NCBI GenBank assembly: GCA_037176905.1
Contig: JBBBWG010004891.1
Location: 36,603-100,602 of the forward strand
From: Azolla pinnata
Lineage: Eukaryota; Streptophyta; Polypodiopsida; Salviniales; Salviniaceae
DNA: 64,000 nucleotides
Direction: 5' to 3'
The position numbers and the translations under genes were made by a program. Positions within the stretch are counted from its first letter, which is position 1. The number at the start of each line of letters is the position of its first letter. The notes below the pieces were generated by a model that saw only the letters and a list, made by a program, of their open reading frames with translations, did no database searches and was not told the DNA's origin. Of the stretch, positions 23,149 to 34,268 are shown one piece after another.

Positions 23149-26100
23149 TTACCATCTTTCAGCTGGTGGTCTTTTAGGAAGAGGCGCAACTACCAATCCT
23201 TCCCTTACTACTCCTTCCTGATTCGCCTTAGGCAACTGAGGCACGTTACGATTCACCTTAGGCAACTCCTCTCTCTGATGCCATACACCAGTACCACGGA
23301 TATCTTTTGTATGCTCTTTCTCACTTGAGCGATCTTTCATCCGCCAGTGTCGATTTTTGCGACTATGATTGACTATATCTTGTTTTTGCACATGTACAAT
23401 CCCTTGTCCTTCCTCATTCGCCCTTGTGTTGGCAGAAGACACAGACTTCACAATAGCTTCCTTTTTGCCTTTGTTTCCTCCTCCTTGCTTGGCCTTTCCA
23501 TCCAATGCAGACAACGTTTTAGCTAAGTAACTTCCTTCCGTATGAGTGGCCAACCTCGGCTGACCCTTAGAAGTCTCTGGAATAGAGTTTTCCGTTTTAT
23601 TGTCACCAGGCCCATGAGGCTGCATTTGTGATGTGTACCGCTTGCCTTTTAAAGCAACTGATTCTGAATATGGACCTGTGGACCCTAGGTTCAGTGGACT
23701 TATAAGTGGGGGGAAACCACTCATTTCAATCACGCCTGACTTGATGGCCACTGGTACTCCACTATTGATCTCAGCTGAAGTGCCCTCTTCATTTGCCAAT
23801 GGTGCAACTGTTTTCTTCCGCCTTCTACTCTTCCGTTGTTTAACTTTATCTTCCCTATTTTTATCCAACTGCAAGGACTCACTGAAGTTTTCTTCAATTA
23901 GATTTTCCATAACACTCGTTACTTCAGCAGAGGTACTGTTCTTGCTAGTCAGTGAAACTACCTTTTTTCGAGCTCTCCAAAGTTTCTTCTCAGACTCTGT
24001 TTTGGCTTGTTCATCATCCAATTGCACGCACCGGAACTCTTCCTCAGTTGAATTTTTAACAGAGGTAACTACTTTCTTGGTTCTTCCTATACGAACAGAC
24101 TCCGAATGTTTTTTTCCGCTCTTAGAGTATCTGCTGGTTGATTTCAACGGCAATGGACTCCCCCCTCTTTTGTATACAGTCGTCACTTTTGAATGAACTT
24201 GTACGAGCCAACCCTGTAAACCCATAGCTTGAGTCTCTACTGGCCAAAGAAATATGCCTTCAAGCAACTTTGGTATATCACAATCTGACCGTTGTTTACA
24301 GAGCATGTCAACAGAGGATTCAAAAGCTTTGAAAATTAATTGAGAAGTGGAGCTGTGTACAGATCTAGCACAGTTCTCGGCACGATCAAATGGGTCCTCA
24401 ACCTATGCAAATGCCAGAACAAAGGATCGAGTAAAATTACATATAGATTCAGAGATAGTATAGATAATTACAGAGCATATTAAAAAGCAGCACATGCTAA
24501 CATACAGTCATTTCATATTGATGGCTTCTCCACTTTGCACATGTTGAGGCTCTGTCACCCCATTTTCCTGTAAAAGTACAGACAGCCAATCCTTGCCTCC
24601 AAAACTCTGTTACTGCAGAGAACTACACAAACCGTTGTCTGTTTAGTAGTATATTTCGTTACGTATAGGAAATCTTGATGCTAGATAAAATATAATAAGA
24701 ATCAATTAAAGAAGAGAACATCTATATGCTTCTATATACTGTTTGAAACATGGAATGCAAAGATTAAGCTGAGCGGTCTCCCTTCCACATTCTGTGCAAG
24801 AGCTTATTTTGTACTGTTGATATGCAGACGATGTAATGCTATGCAACCGTATATTCTCTTTCGAAACCAAGCTTGGTGAGGAAGCCGTATCTTAAAATTG
24901 TCTCCTCCAACGAAAAGGGATCATAACTTTGTACGCAAATGCCAACTTTTTAGAATGTGGATGTTATGCGACACAAATAGACCATTCAACCAAGAAAGAC
25001 CTAAACACAGAGGACTGGCCAACAGTTTCAACTATATACATGAAGTCTCTGGTCTGCAAGGTTTTTCCATGTCATCATAACAGATTACCTATGAATAACA
25101 AATCTAAGCTTCTACAAAGTAGAAATATGTACCCAGGAAACAAAAAAAAAAAAAGAGTTTCCAAAGCACACCTGGTTACAAAATGATGCAAACAGCTCGA
25201 GTATACTGCTTTTGTTCTGTGCACCGAACTTTTGAATGATGAATGGCTGGATCTTTCTCCGATAATCAATCAAAAGCTCCTCAGCAGAATTCCAAGGACC
25301 ATCTATACACAGATCAATCTGAGCAATGCTCCAAATGTCCCGCACACACGATCATCAGGAAAGAGTACTTATCATACTCGCCTGATAATTTTCTGGTGAT
25401 GTCTTCGTCCAAGAATGCATTAAGTGGGGGTAATATTGGTGGTGAACGTGTCTGTAATGCAGATCACCAGCATACCGTGAGATACTACATATCCACTAAT
25501 CCTAAAGCCAGTATTTACTTCTAATACTCATGTAAGTCAACAGCTTACTTGTAAATGAAAGATAACAAGCAAGCACAATGCAAACGAGTTCAATGTGCCT
25601 GTCTTTGGATCATTGATGTGATGCGCTTTGGCCCAAAACTTAACCTACAAGAATCATGTTGCCCTTTAACATGTGCTTGCCAAAGTATCCCACGTTAAGT
25701 CAGAAATATCAAACATAACTGATTACCAGAAAAATCAAATCACGACACCTTGAATCAATCTCACTGATTGACCGCAGCAGCTGTGATTTTAGTACCGCTG
25801 AATGATTCTCAACTGATACATCACATGAAACATTATGTTGCAAATCCTCAAAGCTGACAAGCGGTACACGTGCACTTGGAACTAACCTCACATTTCGACA
25901 GGGACCTAGGAAAAGTATGCCATGGAGACATCAGGTGGTTGAAACAAGTCCATTTTCAAGGTTTCCTTGCACAAAATCATAGAAGAGATAAAGATATTGC
26001 ACCTTATGTAATTTTCATTGGCCAGGACACAGTACCTCGTGAGTATGTGTGCATAGAAACTATACTCATATGTATTGAAATGTACTTTTACGAATAGGTT

Positions 26101-27638
26101 ATGTTTATTAATGGACATAGAAAACTAATAAATGAAAAATAAGACAAGTGACAAATTGTAGGGAAGCACCTCTATATAGAACATTTCTTGAGAAGGAAAG
26201 TAGAACGTTGATTTTCTCTTTCTTGCTGATTAGTTTAGAATCTGCATTCTTCGGCAACACCAAAGAAAGGTCTAAATCTGCCCATCGAGTATAGAGATTT
26301 GATGCAAAGGATCCAAACGGGGAAAGTGTTGTTCCTGCATAAGAATGTCATCTCAAAATTATTTGCATGGAACCAGAGAAGCTTATCATCTTGCGTTCCC
26401 TTCTAAAGAAATGGGATTTCTACTTTGTAGTATCTCTCAAAAATAAAGCGCAAGAAGATAAGTTGATTCTAAAAACTGTTAACTCTAAGAGAGATTCAAG
26501 AACTTGCCTCGCAAATTATCTACATTAGTAATAGCTGATAATAAATTGTTGAGAATTTCCTTCCTTGCTAGAAAATCTACTTCCCTTGGCTGGAGTTCAG
26601 ATGCAAGTTCGTTGAGGAAAAGCTGAAATTGACTTGCTAATTCACTTTGGCATGCCCCCACATCACACTGTCTCTGAAATTCAATCTCAACTGCTCGCAT
26701 AGGTAAATCTGATGGAAGACTATAATCATCACTAAGATCTGCAGAATATGACACTTGTCAAAATAAGCACATAGAAAAAGATAAACCTACAGTATGATCT
26801 GTGCCAAGGACTTACAAAGTTCATCACCAATAATTCCAAACTCAAACTCCATTTCTAGGATTATAAGTAAATGATGAAACGGCAGTCTGAATGATGGACT
26901 ATAAACACTTTCCAGAGATTTTGTGCGAAAGCGTTCCTGCAGCAGAAAATAGAATGTTAAGATTTTCAGTACTAAAAATCAAGAAGGATATTTTCTACCC
27001 TTACATCAGATTATGCATGTGGCTTCTTGTGTATATTTTGTGTTTTCAGGCTTCTCTGAAAATTTATACAGGATTGTGTACAAATGCTTGTGACCAAAAG
27101 CATAAAACCCATATGTATGGACTATGCACAATTATGACGGCATTAACTAAGAATAGGTTAAGGGACTTTAGTGCATCATGCATGCTGAGTAGGGACATGA
27201 CAAATTATGTCGATGAGCATTATGACTGCTTAAAGTTAAACATATAGTAACAGATTACAGTCATGTCTGTAAGCAATCTATTTGCCCACACCTATGTATA
27301 CGTGTATGTATGGGATGGGGTATGCAAGTATCTGTTCACTCTCTCTGTACTAACGCACAGTGTACAAGCACATGTACACAAGAAAACATATGTGTCGCGG
27401 CGGATGGAACAGCATGTGTATGATCGCAACCATTTTGAAGCAAACAGATATATCTAGACAAGCAGCTGCTGCGATTCCGTATGGAAACTAAGAAAATGTG
27501 CGGTAATTGTGGATTATGTGTTAAATTTCTACCCGACGGTTGCTGCACGGTTGGTGCCAAGACTCCAGACGAAGCAGAACCTAGGAAACTAGGGCAGATT
27601 CTTCACGGTTTCAAGCAAAAAGAAAAAACGCAACGGAT

Positions 27639-27679
<41 letters not shown>

Positions 27680-27762
27680 GGGGGAGAGAACCTGGTTAGT
27701 AGAACTCGCATCTGCAATGGCAAGGAAGCGAAGCCGAATTTTTCCAGGTCAAGCACGAGCAT
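23149..27762 (-). CDS. HESO1-like RNA nucleotidyltransferase (non-canonical poly(A)/poly(U) polymerase)
   Basis: Exons in transcript order: 26936-26816, 26738-26508, 26334-26170, 25905-25727, 25644-25549, 25451-25382, 25302-25180, 24612-24506 and 24402-23149. All phases close, giving 781 residues after the first exon. A first exon near 27762-27692 (MLVLDLEKFGFASLPLQMR) is tentative. The catalytic core reads PFGSFASNLYTRWADLDLSL, with the GS and DxD motifs of nucleotidyltransferases. VPLVSFEDLQHNVSCDVSV follows, then FWAKAHHINDPKTGTLNS and FHLQTRSPPILPPL from the PAP/OAS1 substrate-binding region, and VEDPFDRAENCARSV. HESO1 in Arabidopsis adds uridines to unmethylated small RNAs; other members act on mRNA. 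The last exon is a 418-codon Lys/Arg/Ser-rich tail with KVKQRKSRRRKK, a likely nuclear signal. Two introns use GC donors. Confidence 0.88.
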
Positions 27763-27900
27763 CAATCTGCATCAGGCGACGGAACCTCCGTCCGTCTTCT
27801 TCTTCTTGATCTCCGTCCTCCTCGTCCTTCTTCTTCTTCTTCTTCTTCGTCTTCTTCTTCTTCTTCTTCTTCGTCTTCTTCGTTTTCTTCTTCTTCGGAA
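27640..27900. repeat. (GA)n and (TTC)n microsatellites at the 5' end of the HESO1-like gene
   Basis: (GA)n lies at 27643-27676 and TTC/GTC triplets at 27796-27893. On the minus strand the second tract gives a Lys-rich open frame reaching 28033 (start MESSLDTFRQSSAFW). I see no support for it as coding. Confidence 0.85.
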
Positions 27901-28033
27901 CTCTCTCTCTCTGTGTTGCTGCCTGTCTTTTCGAAGAAGTTCTTTCTCTTTTTGATTTTTTCTGTTCCATGTGCGGATCAAAGTCACTCCAAAATGCACT
28001 AGATTGCCTAAAAGTATCTAGGCTACTTTCCAT

Positions 28034-29319
28034 TGTTGAATAAAACTAAGCTTTTGCAAAGTATCCATGTCAAATTGTCCATCGAGTCGAATGGTGGGCC
28101 TGAGAGATAATTCATCGAATCAAACATTGGGGCCCGAGGGGTAATCCATCGAGTTTGATTTCATCGAGTACAAGAGATTCCGCCTTATTATCAATTAAGC
28201 CCAAGTCGTTCCTTCGTTTGGCATTGTAGTCCCTTCTCGACTCTCCAATGATGCATTTTGACAAGCTACTTGATGGGTAGATCGCTTCACCTAGTCTCTT
28301 GCATAGTAGAAGTTCTGGATGCTCGTCGGAAGAATTGAGTGCATTGAGGTACAGAAGCACTACTTGACTTTGGAGAACTTCAAGTTGTATGTTCATGTTG
28401 AAAATGTTCTTTATCGGTCACAAGCCCGAGCTTAGTGTCCCCTTGACTTGGGCTGATTGTTTCTTAAGAATTCGACCAGTGGAGAATCGGACCTCAATGA
28501 TGAATATCTAACCAAGACCAATAGCTAGAGCTGACTGATGATGTGTTGTAGCTATCAACATTCTTATTAGCACTATTATAAAGTATATCTTTGCGAGATG
28601 GATATTACAACCATCATGTGCATCACAATGAGCATGATTATATTTGTGATGGTTTGAATGTGAATCTTTTTAGACATAAAACCATCAACAATGAGGAGAA
28701 TGGAACATGTATGCATTTCTCGCTTCTTAAGCCACAACTTTACACAGTTTTTCTGTTAACAAGTCTCTTATATGAAGCTCATGTCTCCCAAACCCTTCAG
28801 CTTGCCATAATCAGATGACACTAAATCATAAATCTCAACAAGATATTCAATATGCTTCTGGCAGCAAATCCTTACACAGTTTAGCAAACAGCATAGTTAA
28901 AAGAGTTGTCTCAAGGGCAAACACCAACATTCAAAACAAAAATCTTATTACTCGAAACATGCTTATGTCAAATAAATAAAAAACTCAAATTCAGTCTATA
29001 CATAGCATGATGTTAAATAAAATAACAGCAAACATTGCCGAGTTACTTGGAATAGCACATAGTAAGCAATGTTTTAATCAGATATTGGAGATCAGTTTTA
29101 AGATTATTTTGTTCAATATGCATCAGAATAAATAAAAAGACACCCAATGCTTTATAACCCAATCCTTGACCGATTGCTGTCCGATCAGCTAGTCACGAAT
29201 TTGGAGGCCTAGGTACAAGAAGCATGCTTAAATCTCAGTCACTGAAAATTAGTCACAAACTATAGGATAAAAGCACAGTAAGCATGCCCATATGTAACTA
29301 TCTATATAAGTATACCTTA
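28034..29319. other. Intergenic DNA
   Basis: A minus-strand open stretch at 28112-28396 (MNIQLEVLQSQVVLLYLNAL) has no recognised domain and could be a decayed retroelement piece. Beyond 28500 the sequence is AT-rich, with nothing I can name. Confidence 0.3.
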
Positions 29320-31625
29320 TCAGTCTGCATTCACATTCACAGCTTTCTCAAGCTTATCGACAGGAAGAGTTGGGATATAACCCGACAGGGGAACATGGTT
29401 ACTCTTGAGGCTTTCGACTACTTGATTGAACTTCTCAGCACAAAAGAGTGTGGGAGGGGCAGCAAAGTGCACAGCTTGAGGTGCATACGGGAGTTTCAAG
29501 AATTGCTTCCAAGCTGTGAATGTGAGTTCTTCGGCCACTGGTTCGTAGGCTGCATAATAGGACTTTGCAGTTTGTACTAGCCCATTCGTCTGAAGATCAT
29601 GTACAACTGACTTAACTGCCTCTGGAACTTGCTTTGCAACACCATATGCTTGAAGTGATTTGTCCTTGATGGATTGAGGAACAACCCCATCAATCACCCC
29701 TACTGCATCATCAACCTGTTACCCCAACATTCAAGTGTATAAAAAATAATAATGTCTTCAGATACACCCCAACTTTTCTTAGTTGAACAAAAAATCCCAA
29801 TGACTGACATGAATTCATCCATATTGCGCAAAAAAGAAACACAGTGATGAAAGAAATGTAGTGGTTACAGGTTGAAAATTACAAAGCTTGAAATTAAAAG
29901 AGAAATTATCAGATAAATTACATTATCATGTGTCGATGCTGATTTTTGCACGGATGCAGCTAGTAAACTCTTGAAAATTAATTTACTGATGATCTTTATT
30001 TTCATGGTCTTAGAAGAGCCAGACTCTATGAGATCTTTTACGGCAATTGTCAGAAGAAAAATAGTTCAATAAACTAGTAGAGAGAAAAAAATAGAGAGTT
30101 TGAGGTGGCCTTCTCGTAAGTGAATTTGTAAATTAGTCAGTATACAGATCAGTAAACCCTAGACTCTACTACACATAGATCTACAAAAGGAAGACTGACC
30201 TCTAAAACCGCTAGATTCAAGATAAAACAGGACCATACGAAACTGGAAGCATCACAAGCTATACAAACTAGCCACGACAGCATGACATATAGAGCCTCAG
30301 GTTCAAGATTCTAAGTTATTGATTTCTACCAATTGGAAAGCAAGGCAAGATCGTCATACTTATTATGGAAGGGATACAGTGAATCATATGAAGTCCTCTC
30401 AAACACAAAAAGAAGCGGGAGAGTCGTAAATATTCACCTTGCCTATCAACAACATTCATGAAAACGGCGGAGATTTTGGTTCTATCAAACTATTCATAAT
30501 TCCTATCAAAATCCTACTGAATTTCCATTGAATGCATGTATTTATTTTAGTGACATATAATCACTTTATGCATAAGAAGGGGTACTTGGTAAATCAATAA
30601 AGATCTATGCATTCTAAATTAAACAAAGAAGCATATGATTGGATATGAATATTATTTTCTTGGAAACGAGTCAACATGTTTAAAGATCCACATATGAAAG
30701 GAAAAATAAACAAACACTGACCTCTCCTTTCTGCAAACATTGAGGAGCATACATTTCATACAATTATATGAATTAAAAAAGACTCACCTTTTTGTCAACA
30801 AAGAGCAAAATTTCATACGGTTTCCCTTCTATTTTCTGATACACAGGTCCAACAACAGTTTTCACTGTACTTTCTACACTGTGAACACCAGGCTTAAGCG
30901 GCCCCGAGCTATCCTTTGCAAATTCATAGATGTTAGCGAGGTATTTGGTGGCCTTATCAACAACTATTTCTGCCACACCTAGATACTTGAGCCCGGCTTG
31001 TACCTGCTCGGTCTGCTCGGTCTGCACAAACACAAGAACAGATTTTATCATCATCACTGTCACCAACATCATCATCACGAAAGGGAGAAGAAGAAGCTAT
31101 CAAATGTCTGGGCGTATTCTTGTCTATTGAAGTCTAGAAACAATTTATGTATGCCCTATAACGAAGCATAATTTTAAGAACGGAAGATAGTCCTGACGAT
31201 CTGCATGGAAACAATAAGATCTACGAATCAAAATGAAGATCGAGAAGTGGAAAAAGCTCGAAACTTCACTACTCATTCTGAGAACAAAAGTGCGTGCTCT
31301 TCTGCAGCCGCATCTGAACATTCATGAAGAAGAGGAAGAAGAGGGAGGAAAAAAAGCCAGGAAACGAGAAGAACAATCAAACAACTCGGTGTTCTGACGG
31401 AAACATGTCATTGATGAATGATGGGGTTTATGAGCGCGAAGAAGCAAGAAATCCATGGAAAAGACAGTCACGGCCATCTGAACTGCAGTTAGCGATGGTC
31501 AAAAGGCGATTCTGAAACGAAAGAATTGGAAACACACACACAGAGACACAGAGAGAGACAGAGAAGGAGAGAGAGAAACGGGATTTCCAGCACACCTGTT
31601 GCTCGTCTGAATCGGGAGAAGCCAT
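29320..31625 (-). CDS. REF/SRPP family lipid-droplet-associated protein
   Basis: Exons 31625-31596, 31021-30788 and 29715-29320 all join in phase 0, giving 219 residues. The protein starts MASPDSDEQQ, then has YLGVAEIVVDKATKYLANIY, GPLKPGVHSVESTVKTVVGP, VDDAVGVIDGVVPQSIKDKS and KQFLKLPYAPQAV. This is the rubber elongation factor/small rubber particle protein domain over most of its length. In non-rubber plants these proteins coat cytosolic lipid droplets and respond to stress. The length agrees with the family. The second intron, about 1.07 kb, holds only AT-rich sequence. The upstream region carries an array of G-box/ABRE elements, fitting abscisic-acid or stress control. Confidence 0.95.
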
Positions 31626-31816
31626 TGCGGGGAAGGAGCGGGATCGATCCACAGAACGCGGAACCCTAATCTGTGTCTGTTCACGGATGGAAAACCCGAA
31701 AATCTACCTGGCGCGCAGCGATCGGAGAAGAGCCCGAAAACCAAGAACGAAAAGATCGCAGAACGACAGCGAAGTTCGAAGGAGGTCGAGGAGCGCCGAG
31801 GCCGCCAGGTGCCTGC

Positions 31817-31897
31817 CACGTGTCCGTAGCGCCACGTGTCCATCCGCCACGTGTCCGCCACGTGTCCGCCACGTGTCCGCCACGTGTTTGCCACGTG
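31817..31897. promoter_or_regulatory. Array of seven G-box/ABRE elements (CACGTG)
   Basis: CACGTG occurs at 31817, 31833, 31848, 31859, 31870, 31881 and 31892; the last four steps, from 31848 on, are exactly 11 bp. Most are followed by TC, giving CACGTGTC, the abscisic-acid-response core read on the plus strand. The array lies 190-270 bases upstream of the REF/SRPP start codon (that gene runs on the minus strand). These sites bind bZIP and bHLH factors. Confidence 0.85.
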
Positions 31898-31939
31898 TCC
31901 CGTTGCGCGCCATCGAATTTCGAAAAATCCCATTCTTTA

Positions 31940-34268
31940 TTTCTTTATTTTCCGTTCTAATTTTCCATTCTGTTCTTCCCGCCTTTTTTTTTTTTGGCCC
32001 TCATATTTTTCCTTCCGTTTCTTTTGTTTTCCGTTCTTCTCTTCCTTCATTTTTCCGATTTTTCCCTAATTTTTCCTCCGTAATGTTTTCCTATTTTTTC
32101 CTATTTTCCGATTTTCCTATTTTTCGGTTTTCCTATTTTTTCCTATTTTCCAATCTTTTTTTTGTGGTCTTTTCCCAGATTTTCTGATGTTTTTCTTTAT
32201 TACCAAAATACCCCTGAGCTCCAAAAACACGGATTTAGAGCAGATGATTAGCATCGCCATAATATCGCCAAAATCCTCAAAATCATTAAGGTTCCAATCG
32301 CCCTGATGTGTGTGGATTTTACTTCGAGTTTGCGAGAGATTAATCACGTCGCGATCAGTACTTTGCAGATATTGATATGTCGAAACATAGGAAGTGATAA
32401 GAAACACAAGACTGTGGCAAAAAAGGAAAGAATAGGAACCCGGAAGCTTGCAATACAAAATGCAACCTCATAAATGATAGGAAATTATGAATGTATCTGC
32501 ACAAATTTATAAAATAAATTAGGGATAATGTGATCTCTCTTGTGCTTAATCCCTTGCAATCCCCATCTCTTGCAACTCTAATGATTAATTTGTCACTTAA
32601 TTAAGTTTCTCCACCCATACAGATCAACACACATTGCTTCCCTTTCTGAATTCCATATTTAATTAACCTCTCATTAAATCCCTAATTATGTATGTCAAAA
32701 GGATCATCCCTAATTAAATCTGAGCTACATACATCCTCCAAGATTCGAGTTATCAACATCACAGCTATAAGATCCAACACTCTGGCCTGAGGAGCTGCAT
32801 ACTCTCTTTGTTCAAGCGGAGAGCTACATCTGTTCTAACTTGGGCCCCACTTCGTCATAACAACTTCGGTGGAGCTTCTTACAATCAATAGGTCGAGATC
32901 GCTCATTTATTGATGGATTTTGCAAGGAAAGTCAAAAAAGCTAAGGCATATTGGAAGAATATGTTCTGGGTCTTATTAAGTTGGTCCAGAGACTGTTTCA
33001 ATCAGGGGAATAAAGAAGGGCTATATTTCCACTTGCCATCACATCGTCACTTTCTCGAGAGCCGGCTACCTCATCATCTTGAAACAACTATACAAATGTC
33101 TTTCATTATATCGGTCGCAGAAACATAAGGACTCGGATTATGTAATATGTCTCCCACATTGAAATCGTAGCATAGAACCCGCTACCAAACATGTTCAAAT
33201 CAACAATCCCATAAATAATGTTATCCATCCATTGCTTCCTTATTCATACAACTGTAGCTCTACCAAAAAGCCTAGTCTAAGTTAGTTGTCATTATGTAAA
33301 GAGTAGTGTAATGTGAAATGCTAGTGGTTATCAAAAATATGATGCGAGAATGAAAAGTCATAATTAATCAAGATGCGTTAGATGCGAGGAGACAATTAAT
33401 GAGATCACTTCTAGCAAAATGCCTCAATCCAACTGCCATAAATTGATGATTAATTAAAATTAGTAAAATTTATCACATACAACATTTTAGCAATAAAATG
33501 GGTTTTAACAAATGCCACATCAAGGTTTCCCAAGTTAAGAGTGGATGAGTACCTGGATTTTGTACATTAGTAAGATGAAGCTGCCTCAAGAATTCCTGAT
33601 AATGGAAAGATTGTCCCAGTAGCAAACCTTCCAGCATCTTCACGAATGTCTATATTTGAGGGGCAACCTAGAGTTCACCACTCTATACACCTGCAATGCA
33701 ACTTTCCCCCGAATGCAAATTTTCTTAAGGTTAGGTGTATACTGCCTTAAGAATTATGGTAGCCTGTATGTAAAAAGAGTTATAGACATAACAAAGAGTA
33801 TAGATTGTAGGTAATGTAATTTGGTGTCATCACCCTGCTACAAACATTAGTTATTTCATTTTCAATACTAAGAAAAGCAAACAACGCAAGTCCTAATTGG
33901 ACTGTTACAAACCAATGATTCCCATGACAACACTGGCAATCTTTAGAGCTTGATCGGATTGTACATTATACATTGCGAATGCATCATTCAAAGAAGCCTC
34001 ATTATTATTGTCACGTTGTTGGAATCCTTCCAAAACATCTTGCACCTTAAGTTGCAAACATCCTCCAATGAGTTGTTGGGCCTTCAATTAGAGTCAACTG
34101 TAAGAAACACAATTCGAAGAATCTTGTTGTCTTCAAGTCTGTATATTGAATCTTTTACATTAAATCAATAGACTGAGCTAAAATTGGGTGAGAATCTTGT
34201 AGACTTGAAGAATGTATAATGAATCCTCTGCATCAAATCAATAAAGACTGAGCTAATACTGGGGTTGC
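31940..34268. other. Intergenic DNA between the REF/SRPP gene and AARE
   Basis: 31950-32190 is a T-rich tract of TTTTCCTATTTT-type repeats. The rest is AT-rich. A 60-codon minus-strand open frame at 33905-34087 (DNNNEASLNDAFAMYNVQSD) and a plus-strand one at 32910-33128 match nothing I know. 34110-34260 contains a short duplicated GAATCTTGT...ATCAATA segment. Confidence 0.35.

Noticed and set aside
27749-28033. Lys-rich 94-codon minus-strand frame upstream of the HESO1-like gene
   Set aside because: Driven by a TTC microsatellite. No frame-consistent donor joins it to the next exon.
31499-32187. Frames encoding WRTRGGHVADTWR-like repeats and PPRVRHVSATC-like repeats
   Set aside because: They are translations of the G-box array and the T-rich tract upstream of the REF/SRPP gene.
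33905-34087. 60-codon minus-strand frame just downstream of AARE
   Set aside because: No domain recognised, and AARE already ends cleanly at 34269; could not be spliced to it.
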